Shown here piece after piece: positions 9,207 through 18,536 of a stretch of 64,000 nucleotides of DNA. Within the stretch, counting starts at the first letter, position 1. Each line of letters starts with the position of its first letter. Origin of the DNA: Olsenella profusa F0195 (GTDB taxonomy: Bacteria > Actinomycetota > Coriobacteriia > Coriobacteriales > Atopobiaceae); contig NZ_AWEZ01000073.1 of the NCBI RefSeq assembly GCF_000468755.1, positions 84,675-148,674 of the forward strand, given 5' to 3'. The translations under genes were made by a program, and so were the position numbers. The notes beneath the pieces were generated by a model. It was not told where the DNA came from and did no database searches. It saw only the letters and a program-made list of their open reading frames with translations.

Positions 9207-10229
9207 ATGATGCCAAGCCTGGGAATCATTGCAAACCCCGCTTCTGGCAAGGACATCCGCAGGCTGGTGTCCTATGCGACGATCATCGACAACCAGGAGA
9301 AGGTGAACATCGTCAAGCGCCTGGTGCTGGCCGCCCAGTCCCTCGGGGTGGACGAGGTGCTCTTCATGCCGGACAGCTATCACTTCGGCGAGGTGGCGAT
9401 GGGCGAGCTGACGGCAGACCGTACGCTGAGGGCCTCGTACGAGGTCATGGACCTTCCGATCTTCGCGACCCAGGAGGACACCATCCGGGCGGCCGCCGAG
9501 ATGGAGCGGCGCCATGTGGGCTGCATCGTCGTCCTGGGTGGCGATGGGACGAGCCGGGCGGTCGCGAAGTCGGTCCGCGACACGCCCATCCTTCCGCTGT
9601 CCACCGGTACGAACAACACCTACCAGGAGATGATCGAGGGGACGGTCGCAGGCATGGCTGCCGGCATCATCGCGGGCATGGAGGACCCGTCCCCCCACTG
9701 CATCCGGGACAAGAGGATCGAGGTCCGCATCAATGGCAGGTTCCGCGACATCGCCCTGATCGATGCCGCCATATCGGATGACCTCTGGGTGGGCGCACGG
9801 GCGATCTGGAACGCGGATGACATAGGGACGGTGATCGTCACCCGCTGCAGTCCTGCGAGCATCGGCTTCTCGGCGGCCGCCGGCTGTCACTGCGTGATCC
9901 TTCCGACGGATGACCAGGGCCTTGCGCTGGAGCTTGCCGGCGGCAGCCATGCCGCGCGCAGGGGAGGCGGGCGGCGGTACCGGGCGCCCATCGCGGCGGG
10001 CGTGTTGAACGAGATAGAGGTCCTTGACTCCAGGGAGCTCGAGCTCGATGAGCCCTATCGCATCGAAGCCGAGTCAGACGGCATGCTCGCCGTGGACGGG
10101 GAGCGGGAGGTCCGCATCGCGAAGGGCGACGTGCTGGACTTCAGCATCACGCGCAACGGCCCGCTGCGCGTTCTGGTTCGCGAGACGCTTGACCAGGCGG
10201 TCGACGACAACCTGTTCGAGCTCCGCTAG
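9207..10229 (+). CDS. acoX: AcoX-like protein, ATP-NAD kinase fold
   Basis: A 340-residue protein with the NAD-kinase/diacylglycerol-kinase-type GGDG motif ([12 protein letters not shown]) preceded by an N-terminal strand [15 protein letters not shown], and a STGTNNTY segment where NAD kinases carry GTGN-like residues. This arrangement is that of AcoX, found in acetoin dehydrogenase operons of several bacteria, whose biochemical role is unsettled. The gene sits between E1-beta and E2 and is preceded by GAGAAGGAGGT. Its presence is the best argument that the complex handles acetoin or a relative. Confidence 0.8.
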   Translation: MMPSLGIIANPASGKDIRRLVSYATIIDNQEKVNIVKRLVLAAQSLGVDEVLFMPDSYHFGEVAMGELTADRTLRASYEVMDLPIFATQEDTIRAAAEMERRHVGCIVVLGGDGTSRAVAKSVRDTPILPLSTGTNNTYQEMIEGTVAGMAAGIIAGMEDPSPHCIRDKRIEVRINGRFRDIALIDAAISDDLWVGARAIWNADDIGTVIVTRCSPASIGFSAAAGCHCVILPTDDQGLALELAGGSHAARRGGGRRYRAPIAAGVLNEIEVLDSRELELDEPYRIEAESDGMLAVDGEREVRIAKGDVLDFSITRNGPLRVLVRETLDQAVDDNLFELR

Positions 10230-10248
10230 TCGAGAGGAGGCGTGCGTC

Positions 10249-11589
10249 ATGGCTGAGAAGGTGCTGATGCCCAAGCTGGGGATGACCATGACGGAAGGTA
10301 CCGTCGAGGAGTGGAGGGTGAAGGAGGGCGATGCGGTCGAGAAGGGCCAGGCTATAGTCTCGGTGGCGACCGACAAGCTGACGAACGATGTGGAGGCGCC
10401 GTGCGAGGGGGTGGTCTTGCGGATACTCGCCGCGGAGGGCGCGTCGGTCCCGGTGTCAGCCACCCTCGCCTACCTCGGCGCACCCGGTGAGGCCATCCCC
10501 GAGGAGGGGGCCGCCGATAGGACCGTCGCCCAGGCCGCGCCCGCGGGACCTGCGGACGAGGTCACCGCGGTGCCGAGGGGGTCCTCCAACAGGGACGTGA
10601 GGGCCGCGCCGGTTGCGCGGAAGCTGGCGAAGGAGCATGGCGTTGACCTGTCGCTCGTGGAGGGAACGGGGCCCAACGGGCGCATCAGGAGGGAGGACGT
10701 CGAGGCCTTCCTCGCGGCACAGTCCCAGGGTGAGGCGCAGGCTCCCCTTCGCGTGAGTCCAACCGCGCGGAAGCTCGCGGAGGATACGGGCGTTGACGTG
10801 AGCCAGCTGGACGTCGGCGGGCGCCGCATCATGAAGGACGACGTCCTGGGCGCAGCCGGTGGGTCCGTGCGGGCCGACGTGGCGGCCGAGCCGGAGGGCG
10901 ATGACTATCCGCCGATGAGGGTCAGCTCCATGCGACGCAGCATCGCCAGGAACATGACGGCGTCCTGGCACACCTCGCCACGCGTCACCTACACGCACCC
11001 GGTCGACTGCACGGCGCTCAAGGCCCTGCGCACCACCTTGCGGGAGCCCTTCGAGGCAGAGGGGCTCAAGATAACGTACAACCACATCATCATGAAGGTC
11101 GCGGCCCAGGCCCTGATGGAGTTTCCGGACATCAATGCGAGCTTTGACAGCGAGCAGCTGACGCGGCATGCCCACGCGAACGTCGGGCTTGCCGTCGCCA
11201 AGGGGGATGGCCTGATCGTCCCCAACGTGAAATGGGTGGAGGCCAAGGCGCTGAGGGAGGTCTCCCGCGAGACGGAGGGCCTGATAGCAGCCGTCCGGGA
11301 CGGCAGCATCGGCATGGATGACGTCATGGGTGGGACGTTCTCCATCACGAACCTGGGACGGTATGGCGTCACGGGCTTCTCGCCCATCATCAATCAGCCT
11401 GAGCTGGCGATCCTGGGTGTCTGCGCCATCGTCGACACCCCGGTCGTGCGCGACGGCCGCGTGGTCATCCGTCCGATGATGAACCTCTGCCTGGCTGCCG
11501 ACCACAGGGTCGTGGACGGCGTCATGGCCGCCGGGTTCCTACGGCGCGTCGCACAGCTCGTGGAGAATCCCTACCTGCTGCTGGCGTAA
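10249..11589 (+). CDS. acoC: Dihydrolipoamide acyltransferase (E2) with two predicted E3/E1-binding domains
   Basis: A 446-residue E2. An N-terminal lipoyl domain (about 1-78) carries the attachment lysine K43 in [10 protein letters not shown]. Two peripheral-subunit-binding domains follow, about 118-156 ([14 protein letters not shown]) and about 168-203 ([14 protein letters not shown]). The catalytic domain begins near 220 and ends with the active-site motif H419-RVV-D423-G. The usual E2 has a single binding domain, so the second is unusual. The start at 10249 follows GAGAGGAGG. It needs lipoylation, and a lipoate ligase is encoded at 13908-14912. Confidence 0.9.
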   Translation: MAEKVLMPKLGMTMTEGTVEEWRVKEGDAVEKGQAIVSVATDKLTNDVEAPCEGVVLRILAAEGASVPVSATLAYLGAPGEAIPEEGAADRTVAQAAPAGPADEVTAVPRGSSNRDVRAAPVARKLAKEHGVDLSLVEGTGPNGRIRREDVEAFLAAQSQGEAQAPLRVSPTARKLAEDTGVDVSQLDVGGRRIMKDDVLGAAGGSVRADVAAEPEGDDYPPMRVSSMRRSIARNMTASWHTSPRVTYTHPVDCTALKALRTTLREPFEAEGLKITYNHIIMKVAAQALMEFPDINASFDSEQLTRHAHANVGLAVAKGDGLIVPNVKWVEAKALREVSRETEGLIAAVRDGSIGMDDVMGGTFSITNLGRYGVTGFSPIINQPELAILGVCAIVDTPVVRDGRVVIRPMMNLCLAADHRVVDGVMAAGFLRRVAQLVENPYLLLA

Positions 11590-11601
11590 GGGGGCAAGAG
11601 C

Positions 11602-13044
11602 ATGGACAGGACAGGAGCATCACGGGCAGCCACCTCCGGAAGCAGGACGGTCATCGTGATAGGGGGCGGGCCGGGAGGGTATGTTGCGGCAATCCGTGCC
11701 GCACAGCTCGGGGCCGCCGTCACCCTGATCGAGCGGGAGCACATTGGCGGCACCTGCCTCAACATCGGCTGCATACCGACCAAGTGCCTCCTCCACAGCG
11801 CGGAGCTGCTCTGTGAGATCCGGGACTGGGGGGCGGAGGTCGGCGTCGACGTGGATGGTGCGCGGGTCAACGTCCCCCAGCTCATGGCCCACAAGGACAG
11901 CGTGGTCAACCAGCTCACCTCCGGTGTGGCTGGGCTCCTGCGCCTCCACGGCGTCAAGGTGATCGAGGGCGAGGCGAGGTTCACCGGACGACGGGAGATC
12001 GAGCTGACCAGGCGGAATGGGTCAGGGGAGACGATGGGTGCCGATGACCTCATCGTCGCCTCGGGCTCCGTCAACGCGGTGCCCCCCATCCCGGGCCTGA
12101 GGGAGGTGCCCGCCTGCATCGACTCGACGGGGGCCCTGGGACTCACGCGCCTGCCCGAGTCGATGGTCGTGATTGGTGGCGGGGTGATCGGCGTGGAGCT
12201 GGCCTGCGCCTATGCGGCATTTGGAACGCGGGTCGATATCGTCGAGGCGCTTGACCACGTGCTCCCGATGCTCGACGGCGACCTCACCAAGATCGGCATC
12301 GCACACATGAGGCGGATGGGCATCAAGCTCCACCTGTCCTGTCCCGTCCAGAGGGTGGAGGAGCGCGCCGGAGGGGCGACGGTCGTCTGCAGGGACAAGG
12401 ATGCGGGCCAAGAGGTCTCCTTCGAGGCCGAGAAGGTCCTCGTGGCGGTCGGACGCGCGCCCAACACGGCCTCCCTCGACCTCGCGGCCGGCGGCATCGA
12501 CAACGAGCGGGGCGCCATCCGCGTCAACGACCACATGCAGACCAACGTCAGGGGCGTGTATGCCATCGGGGACTGCGTGTGTGGGCATGCGCGGCTGGCC
12601 CATACGGCGATGGTCATGGGGGAGGTCGCCGCAGAGACCATCATGGGCCCGGAGGCACGGTACGACGAATCGACAAACCCCACCTGTGTCTACATGGAGC
12701 CGGAGGCGGCGTCGGTCGGCCTGACGGAGGAGCAGTGCCAGGAGCGGGACATCGCCTATCGGACCGCGAGGTTCTCCCTGGCGGGCAATGGCAAGGCGCT
12801 GATCGAGAACGGTGGCGAAGGCCTGGTCAAGATCATCGCGGAGCCACGATACGACCAGATTCTGGGCATGCACATCATAGGGCCGCGAGCAACCGACCTC
12901 ATCAGCGAGGGGGCCCTGGCGATTCGCCTGGAGGCAACGGTGGACGAGCTGGTGAGCACGATTCACGCGCACCCCACGATCTCCGAGGCCGTGAGGGAGG
13001 CGTCCCTCAGCTACTTCGGCCGCGCGATCCACGCCAAGAGCTGA
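11602..13044 (+). CDS. lpdA: Dihydrolipoamide dehydrogenase (E3)
   Basis: A 480-residue FAD disulfide oxidoreductase. The FAD-binding motif VIVIGGGPGGYVAAIRA starts near residue 17, the redox-active pair C52/C57 lies in GGTCLNIGCIPTKCL, a second NAD-binding GGGVIGVE motif lies near 193, and the C-terminal HAHPTISEAVREA holds the catalytic His-Glu pair. It reoxidises the lipoyl arm of E2 and makes NADH. There is a 16-residue N-terminal extension rich in Ser, Arg and Thr without a lipoyl domain. Confidence 0.92.
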   Translation: MDRTGASRAATSGSRTVIVIGGGPGGYVAAIRAAQLGAAVTLIEREHIGGTCLNIGCIPTKCLLHSAELLCEIRDWGAEVGVDVDGARVNVPQLMAHKDSVVNQLTSGVAGLLRLHGVKVIEGEARFTGRREIELTRRNGSGETMGADDLIVASGSVNAVPPIPGLREVPACIDSTGALGLTRLPESMVVIGGGVIGVELACAYAAFGTRVDIVEALDHVLPMLDGDLTKIGIAHMRRMGIKLHLSCPVQRVEERAGGATVVCRDKDAGQEVSFEAEKVLVAVGRAPNTASLDLAAGGIDNERGAIRVNDHMQTNVRGVYAIGDCVCGHARLAHTAMVMGEVAAETIMGPEARYDESTNPTCVYMEPEAASVGLTEEQCQERDIAYRTARFSLAGNGKALIENGGEGLVKIIAEPRYDQILGMHIIGPRATDLISEGALAIRLEATVDELVSTIHAHPTISEAVREASLSYFGRAIHAKS

Positions 13045-13074
13045 GGGCCATACCAACGAGAAGGAGGTACTGGC

Positions 13075-13374
13075 ATGAAGAGGGCCGCATTCATCTTCCT
13101 GGCACCCCAGACGGACCCGTCCGTGCATCGGGGCACCGTGAAGACGCCCACGATGGACCTGGATGCGATTGCCGTGCCCACCTACGCGGAGGCGGCACGG
13201 GTCGCGAAGGACCTCGTGGACCAGGGGCTCGGCATCATAGAGCTCTGCGGAGGGTTTGGCATCCGTGGCACGTACGTCGTCAAGCAGGCGGTCGGCGACA
13301 GGGCCAGGATCGGTGTCGTGCGCTTCGACGGGCATCCGGGACTGGATGACCGGTCGGGGGACGAGCTGTTCTGA
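13075..13374 (+). CDS. Small DUF6506-type protein, last gene of the aco operon
   Basis: A 99-residue protein preceded by AGAAGGAGG. I recognise it as resembling the DUF6506 family, whose function is not known. Visible features are an N-terminal beta strand (RAAFIFLAP), a glycine-rich segment ELCGGFGIRGTYVVKQAV, and VGVVR-like strands, suggesting a compact alpha/beta fold. There is no signal peptide or membrane segment. It lies 30 bases after lpdA and ends at the conserved 3' element, so it is clearly part of the operon. A role in the dehydrogenase pathway is inferred from position only. Confidence 0.7.
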   Translation: MKRAAFIFLAPQTDPSVHRGTVKTPTMDLDAIAVPTYAEAARVAKDLVDQGLGIIELCGGFGIRGTYVVKQAVGDRARIGVVRFDGHPGLDDRSGDELF

Positions 13375-13440
13375 TATGTAGATAGAGCTGTCAAGAGGCA
13401 AGGCGGTCCCAGCCCGAGGTTCTTCGGGTTGGGGCCGTCT
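13372..13440 (+). terminator. aco operon 3' element: conserved tract from the stop codon plus hairpin
   Basis: The stop TGA begins TGATATGTAGATAG, then TGTCAAGAGG, identical to the tract at the end of gldA (1027 downwards on the minus strand). A 13-bp stem (13405-13417 with 13424-13436, including G-U pairs) follows, then TCTCCTATT. The stem sequence differs from that at gldA while pairing is kept. Confidence 0.7.
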
Positions 13441-13907
13441 CCTATTGCCCGCCCCGCCGTGCTCCGCGCTGGTACGACGGACCATGGTCGGGGCCTCCTG
13501 TGGACGTGGCAGGCCGGACGACTCCTACGACCGAGCCTAGCCCACGATGCCCCATGAGGGCTACCGCTTCATGGAGCGAGGTCCCGACCGCTCCATATAT
13601 CGTCTAGGGGCCAACGTTAACGCTACTTGACATAAGGTGAGTGGGGCGGATGTCGTGGCGTCGGCGTCCGCCCTCCCTACTCGGGGGTGTCGCCCAAAGT
13701 GCACACGCAACGCGTTTCGCCCAGCGTTTGCCCAGTTGGCGTTTTCGAATATACGTTGCGTGTGCACTTTAGGCGGGGCACTTCAAGTATCACGATGCAC
13801 GTCACCGTGATAACGCCTCCGCGTTTGTCGTTCCCGCGTCCCCCTAGCGCCCCAGCGTGCCGTCAGGCGCGAGCAGCGACGGCGCGCAGGCGGGCTTGGT
13901 GGCCTCC
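13441..13907. other. Gene-free stretch with several hairpins
   Basis: No supported gene. Hairpins seen are 13571-13597 (ATGGAGC paired with GCTCCAT, bulged), 13644-13673 (GGGCGGA with TCCGCCC) and the long inverted repeat at 13691-13775. This region separates the convergent aco operon and lplA. Confidence 0.5.
13691..13775 (-). repeat. Long inverted repeat (hairpin family member A)
   Basis: AAAGTGCACACGCAACG at 13696-13712 is exactly complementary to 13754-13770, extended to 22 bases per arm with one mismatch (13691-13712 and 13754-13775), around a 41-base loop. Read on the minus strand the loop contains CTGGGCAAACG (13735-13725). The same core recurs inside smaller hairpins at 34471-34509 and 35308-35356. 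Confidence 0.75.
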
Positions 13908-14912
13908 CTACGAGGGAAAGACCGTCGACAGGACCTCCTCCATCGTGATGCCGCCAAACAGGGCACCGATCGCCTGCCGCTCCAAGACCTCGCGGACGGC
14001 ATCCCTCCGATAGGGGCAGCCGACGAGTTCGTCCGTCAGCGTCCCAAGGGGCACCAGGGAGAGGAAGTCACCGAAGAACCGGATGTCGGCGATCCTCTCC
14101 CGCGTGATGGACGCCCGCACCTCCAGCTCGCCGCCGCTCCACCAACGCCTGTTGCGCAGGTCATAGGCCGGGGAGCGTCCAAAGACCCATTCCCAGCTGT
14201 CGTACTTCTCCGCCTTCAGGCGACGGACCAGGTCCAGCTCCCCATCGTCCAGCTCGTCGGGCACGAGGCCGTCCCCCGCCAGGGCCTCCTTCAGGTAGGC
14301 CCAGAATTCGGGGAGGGTCATGTCGCAGCCCCTCCGCGCCAGGCACTCACGGATGATGCCGATTCGGCCCCGGACGGACTGGGCGCGCTTTGCGCGAAAC
14401 TTCTGGGGATTCACCCGCAGGGCACCGGCGATGAGGGACGGATCCGAATCGAAGAGGAGCGTCCCGTGATGAAGGACCCTCCCCCCAGCCAGCCGCTGCG
14501 CCGTCCCCGACACCTTCCTCCCGTCGACGACGATGTCGTTGCGACCGGAGGCGCTTGCGTCGAGACCCAGCCCACGCAGGGCCTCGACGATGGGCAGGGT
14601 GAAGCGCTCCAGCATCAGGTGGCTCGAGTCCCCCGCGTCGGCCATGAACGAGTAGTTGAGGTTTCCGAGGTCATGGTAGACCGCACCGCCACCCGTCGTG
14701 CGGCGGGCGACCCTGATGCCGTGCTCGCGGACGAAGCGTTGGTCGATCTCCGCCTCCGCGTTCTGGTTCTGCCCGAGGACGATGGTGTTGTCGTTCTGCC
14801 AGAGCATCAGGTAGGTGGCATCGCGGCGGCTCAGGAGGACGTGTTCCTCAAACGCCAGATTGAAGTCTGGGTCCACGGATCCCGTCTCGAGGTAGTGGAT
14901 GATGCCGGTCAT
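13908..14912 (-). CDS. lplA: Lipoate-protein ligase A
   Basis: A 334-residue ligase that attaches lipoate to the E2 lysine through lipoyl-AMP. It carries the family's RRTTGGGAVYHDLGNLNYSF motif (lipoate binding), GRNDIVVDGRKVSGTAQR, and HHGTLLF. The C-terminal accessory domain is present (about 250-334). The start at 14912 is preceded by GGAGAGGGGAG; the frame upstream is open but lacks family similarity. It lies immediately after the aco operon on the opposite strand and presumably serves its E2, salvaging exogenous lipoate. No lipoate synthase is seen in the window. Confidence 0.92.
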   Translation of the reverse strand: MTGIIHYLETGSVDPDFNLAFEEHVLLSRRDATYLMLWQNDNTIVLGQNQNAEAEIDQRFVREHGIRVARRTTGGGAVYHDLGNLNYSFMADAGDSSHLMLERFTLPIVEALRGLGLDASASGRNDIVVDGRKVSGTAQRLAGGRVLHHGTLLFDSDPSLIAGALRVNPQKFRAKRAQSVRGRIGIIRECLARRGCDMTLPEFWAYLKEALAGDGLVPDELDDGELDLVRRLKAEKYDSWEWVFGRSPAYDLRNRRWWSGGELEVRASITRERIADIRFFGDFLSLVPLGTLTDELVGCPYRRDAVREVLERQAIGALFGGITMEEVLSTVFPS

Positions 14913-15064
14913 GGCAGCTCCCCTCTCCTGGTCGTTGCATCTCCCTTCGGGCCCACAGGCGTGAGCCGCCGAGGTATGGCCGGGCGCTTCGCGAGACGCC
15001 CGCACGTGGGCGGGCACCCGTTCCCCGCAGGCCCGCACCGTGGTGGGAAGGGGCCTTGGCATGG

Positions 15065-16111
15065 CTAGTCCACCTTCTGCAGGCGCGCCACGCTCAGGCG
15101 CTCCACAAGTCTGAGGTTCATCGAGATGCGTACCGTGTTGCCGTCGGTCTTGCCCTTGATGATGTTCGAGAGGCGCTGCACCGCCGTCGCCCCCATGCAT
15201 TCCTTCGGAACCCCCATCGTCGTGAGGGGCGGATTGAAGAAGCTGCTGGTATAGATGTTGTCAAACCCCATGACCGATACGTCTTCGGGCACGCGGATGC
15301 CATGGTCCTGGAGGGCGCGGATGCAGCCCGATGCGATGAGGTCGTTATCGGCGAAGAACGCCGTGGGCAGCTTGGGGCTGGCGTCAAGGTAGGCAAGCAT
15401 ATCCATGCAGGCGGCATCCATCGTCGAGCCCACGCGCACGATGGTGTTCTGGGTGGGATCCGAGGAGCGCCCTATGTCTCCCATGGCGGAGAGGAAGCCC
15501 TGCTGGCGCTCGAGGAAGTTACGGATGTCCACCTTCGAATGGAGGTAGCCGATGTCGGTGTGTCCCATGCCATGAAGGTACCGCACGGCCTCCCAGGCAC
15601 CACGGCTGTTGTCGATGACGACGGAGTCGAGGTTCTTGGTGGGAAACCAGCTGTCCAAAAGGACGATGGGCACGCCAAGGCGTTCGAACTGCGATACCTC
15701 GCGTGCGCGCATCTCGGTCGCGAGCAGCAGTATGCCTGCGCACTTGATGGATCGCAGCGCCTTGAGCTGCTCCGAGGCATGCTCATGCTCATAGAAGTAT
15801 GAGATGGAGAGGCGGTGGTAGCCGTTGCGGTACGTGGCATCCGAGGCGCCCTTGATGAGGGCCTCGAAGAAGGGCGTCTCCCGCACCACCTTTCCGTGTC
15901 GCTTGTAGATGATGAACAGGAGGGTGCTCGTCTTGCGATGAGCTCCTCCCGACACGCGCTCGAGCCCCATCTCCTTCGCGACCCGGAGGACGCGCTCGCG
16001 TGTCTGTGCCCCGACGCCTGGCTTGTTTCTCAGCACGAGCGAGACGGTCGCAGGGGAGACGCCTGCCTCGCGTGCCACATCCCGCGATGTCACCCTTGCC
16101 GTGCTGGACAT
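15065..16111 (-). CDS. LacI-family transcriptional regulator
   Basis: A 348-residue repressor: N-terminal helix-turn-helix (VTSRDVAREAGVSPATVSLV) with hinge helix, then a periplasmic-binding-protein-like sugar domain. The start at 16111 follows GGGGGAG; the alternative at 16156 would overlap the AT-rich operator zone. It diverges from the pentose operon beginning at 16280, with palindromic operators in between, so it most likely represses that operon and itself until a sugar or sugar phosphate binds. Confidence 0.9.
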   Translation of the reverse strand: MSSTARVTSRDVAREAGVSPATVSLVLRNKPGVGAQTRERVLRVAKEMGLERVSGGAHRKTSTLLFIIYKRHGKVVRETPFFEALIKGASDATYRNGYHRLSISYFYEHEHASEQLKALRSIKCAGILLLATEMRAREVSQFERLGVPIVLLDSWFPTKNLDSVVIDNSRGAWEAVRYLHGMGHTDIGYLHSKVDIRNFLERQQGFLSAMGDIGRSSDPTQNTIVRVGSTMDAACMDMLAYLDASPKLPTAFFADNDLIASGCIRALQDHGIRVPEDVSVMGFDNIYTSSFFNPPLTTMGVPKECMGATAVQRLSNIIKGKTDGNTVRISMNLRLVERLSVARLQKVD

Positions 16112-16162
16112 GCGCTCCCCCTCGTCGAGATACGGCGGCCGACCTCCCGGCGGCACCCATAG

Positions 16163-16183
16163 TTTAGTACTAAATATTTAGTA
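16163..16183. promoter_or_regulatory. Overlapping palindromic operators for the divergent LacI regulator
   Basis: TTTAGTACTAAA at 16163-16174 is a perfect 12-bp palindrome, and TACTAAATATTTAGTA at 16168-16183 is a perfect 16-bp palindrome sharing its right half. The block is strikingly AT-rich in a GC-rich genome and lies between the LacI gene and its divergent operon. Binding by this regulator is inferred. Confidence 0.65.
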
Positions 16184-16279
16184 AATGTTTTTCATTCATT
16201 TATCAATCGTTCAAAGAGCATACCGTGAGTGTGGGCACACGACATCGTGCCGATTCAATCGAAGGGGTCAGGGAGAGGC

Positions 16280-17695
16280 ATGGACACCATTCGCATCGGA
16301 TATGCACCTACCCGCAGGAGCATCTTCTCCGCTCCGGACGCCAGACGGTATCGCACGATCATCGCGGACAGGCTGACCGAGCTGAACGTTGAGTTCGTGG
16401 ACATCGACGACATCAACGACGAGGGGCTCCTCTTCGACGAGGACGACCGCATCAGGGTGCTGGGGAAGTTCCGCACCGCCGGGGTTGACGGCCTGTTCCT
16501 CCCGCACTGCAACTTCGGTACCGAGTTCATCTGCGCGCGCCTTGCCAAGGACCTCGGAAGGCCCGTCCTCCTGTGGGGCCCGCTTGACGAGCGGCCCGAG
16601 CCCAACGGCGTGCGCCTGCGCGACACCCAGTGCGGCCTCTTCGCCACGGGCAAGGTGCTCCGCCGCTTCCAGGTGCCCTTCACCTACCTGACCAACTGCC
16701 GGGTGGACGACCCGGTGTTCGAACGTGGCCTGCGCGACTTCATGGCCGTCTGCAACGTGGTGAGGGCCTTCCGGGCCGCCCGCATCCTGCAGATGGGTCC
16801 CAGGCCCTACGAGTTCTACTCCACCATGTGCAACGAGGGCGAGCTGCTGGAACGGTTCAACATCGAGTGCGTGCCCGTGCCCCTCGGTGAGCTCACGCGT
16901 GGCGTGCGGCAGGCCACAGGCGAGGTCACGGGTGACGGCAGCTCCGACGTCGAGGCCCAGCTCGCGTGGATGGAAGAGCACTTCGACCGCGACTGCAGCA
17001 GCGAACAGGCCCAAACCGTGGCCGGCATGGCCGTCGCCATCCGTCGCCTCCTCAGGAGCTACCACTGCACGGCCGGTTGCATCCAGTGCTGGAACGAGCT
17101 CCAGCACGAGCTGGGCGTCATGCCCTGTGCGGCCAACTCCATCCTCAACGAGGAGGGCACGCCCATCACCTGCGAGACCGATGTGCACGGTGCCATCACC
17201 AGCCTGATGGTCGAGGCTGCCGACATGGGCCGCAAGCGCTCCTTCTTCGCCGACTGGACCATCCGTCACCCCGACGAGCCCAATGGCGAGCTCCTGCAGC
17301 ACTGTGGGCCGTGGCCCTGCAGCGTCGCTAAGGAGAGGCCAAAGATCACCGTTCCCCTGGCGTTCGATCACAACGGCGCCCTCACGGCCGAGGCCAGGCA
17401 CGGCAACCTCACGCTGGCGCGCTTCGATGGCGACAACGGCGCATACTCCCTGCTGCTGGGGCATGCCGAGGGCATCGACGGCCCCAAGGGCATGGGCACC
17501 TACCTGTGGGTGAGGGTGGACGACATCAAGCGCCTCGAGGCCAAGATCGTCGAGGGACCCTACATCCACCACTGCGTGGGTATCCATGACGATGTCGTGC
17601 CGGTGCTGTACGAGGCCTGCAAGTACCTGGGCATCACGCCCGACCTGTACGACCCGATCGAGGAAGACGTCAAGGCATACCTGAGGGGTGAGTAG
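16280..17695 (+). CDS. L-fucose/L-arabinose isomerase-like protein
   Basis: A 471-residue protein of the FucI/AraA-like superfamily (COG2407 type), which interconverts aldoses and ketoses with a divalent metal. The N-terminal Rossmann-like domain starts TIRIGYAPTRR; the segments CWNELQHELG and ITCETDVHGAI in the centre contain acidic residues that may be metal ligands. It is shorter than true L-fucose isomerase (about 590 residues) and the real substrate is unknown. GGGAGAGG precedes the ATG. As first gene of an operon with split transketolase and a ribose-type transporter, it probably isomerises an imported pentose, hexose or derivative. Confidence 0.75.
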   Translation: MDTIRIGYAPTRRSIFSAPDARRYRTIIADRLTELNVEFVDIDDINDEGLLFDEDDRIRVLGKFRTAGVDGLFLPHCNFGTEFICARLAKDLGRPVLLWGPLDERPEPNGVRLRDTQCGLFATGKVLRRFQVPFTYLTNCRVDDPVFERGLRDFMAVCNVVRAFRAARILQMGPRPYEFYSTMCNEGELLERFNIECVPVPLGELTRGVRQATGEVTGDGSSDVEAQLAWMEEHFDRDCSSEQAQTVAGMAVAIRRLLRSYHCTAGCIQCWNELQHELGVMPCAANSILNEEGTPITCETDVHGAITSLMVEAADMGRKRSFFADWTIRHPDEPNGELLQHCGPWPCSVAKERPKITVPLAFDHNGALTAEARHGNLTLARFDGDNGAYSLLLGHAEGIDGPKGMGTYLWVRVDDIKRLEAKIVEGPYIHHCVGIHDDVVPVLYEACKYLGITPDLYDPIEEDVKAYLRGE

Positions 17696-18536
17696 GGTGG
17701 CGGACATTGCCGAGCTGGAGCGCCTGCGCTGGGAGCTGCGCCAGGACTGCGTGGACATCATCATGGCGGGTGGCGGCGGCCACATCGGCGGTGACATGTC
17801 CATCATGGACGCGCTGCTGGTGCTCTACGCCAATCACCTCAACGTCACGCCCGAGACTGCGGGCGACCCCAACCGCGATCGCTTCATCCTCTCCAAGGGC
17901 CATGCGATGGAGGCCTACTATGCGGTCCTCTGCAACCGTGGCTTCCTCGACCTCGCGGACGTCAAGGCCCGCTTCTCCACGTTCGGCTCGCCCTATATCG
18001 GTCACCCCAACAACAAGCTGCCGGGCATCGAGATGAACTCCGGATCGCTGGGCCATGGACTGCCGGTTGCCGTGGGCATGGCGCTTGCCGCCCGGATGGA
18101 CGGCCGCCCCTATCGCACGTACGTGTTCCTTGGTGACGGCGAGCTGGCCGAGGGCTCCGTGTGGGAGGGGGCCATGAGCGGCGGCAGCTATGCCCTCGAC
18201 AACCTGTGTGCCCTGGTCGATCGCAACCGTCTGCAGATCTCTGGCCCCACGGAGGACGTCATGCGGCAGGACCCCCAACAGGAGCGTTGGGCCGCCTTCG
18301 GGTGGAATGTGATCTCCATCCCCGGCAACGACCTCGCCGCCCTCGACGCCGCCTTCACCCTGGCCCAGAAGGCCAAGGGCAGGCCGACCGTCATCATCGC
18401 GAACACCACCAAGGGCTACGGGAGCCCCGTGATGGAGGACAAGGCCAACTGGCACCACAAGCTGCCCAGCGCCGAGGAGTATGCCCACATATCAGCTGAT
18501 TTCAAGGCCCGAAGGGAGGCTGAGCGTCATGCCTAG
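17688..18536 (+). CDS. Transketolase, N-terminal subunit
   Basis: A 282-residue TPP-binding half of a two-subunit transketolase. It shows the N-terminal active-site histidine region GGGGHIGGDMSIMDAL, KGHAMEAYYAVL, NSGSLGHGLPVAVGMAL, and the TPP motif GDGELAEGSVWEGAM with a downstream DRNRLQIS. The start is a GTG at 17688 overlapping the previous gene by eight bases; a second GTG at 17697 is also possible. Its own stop overlaps the C-terminal subunit gene by eight bases. It transfers two-carbon units between sugar phosphates. Confidence 0.88.
   Translation: MSRVADIAELERLRWELRQDCVDIIMAGGGGHIGGDMSIMDALLVLYANHLNVTPETAGDPNRDRFILSKGHAMEAYYAVLCNRGFLDLADVKARFSTFGSPYIGHPNNKLPGIEMNSGSLGHGLPVAVGMALAARMDGRPYRTYVFLGDGELAEGSVWEGAMSGGSYALDNLCALVDRNRLQISGPTEDVMRQDPQQERWAAFGWNVISIPGNDLAALDAAFTLAQKAKGRPTVIIANTTKGYGSPVMEDKANWHHKLPSAEEYAHISADFKARREAERHA

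Noticed and set aside
960..13440. Reading the two similar 3' elements as terminal inverted repeats of a composite transposon
   Set aside because: No transposase lies between them, and each element starts precisely at a stop codon and includes a hairpin, which fits transcript ends better than transposon ends.
13561..13767. 68-codon minus-strand frame
   Set aside because: It covers several hairpins and has no ribosome binding site or recognisable family.
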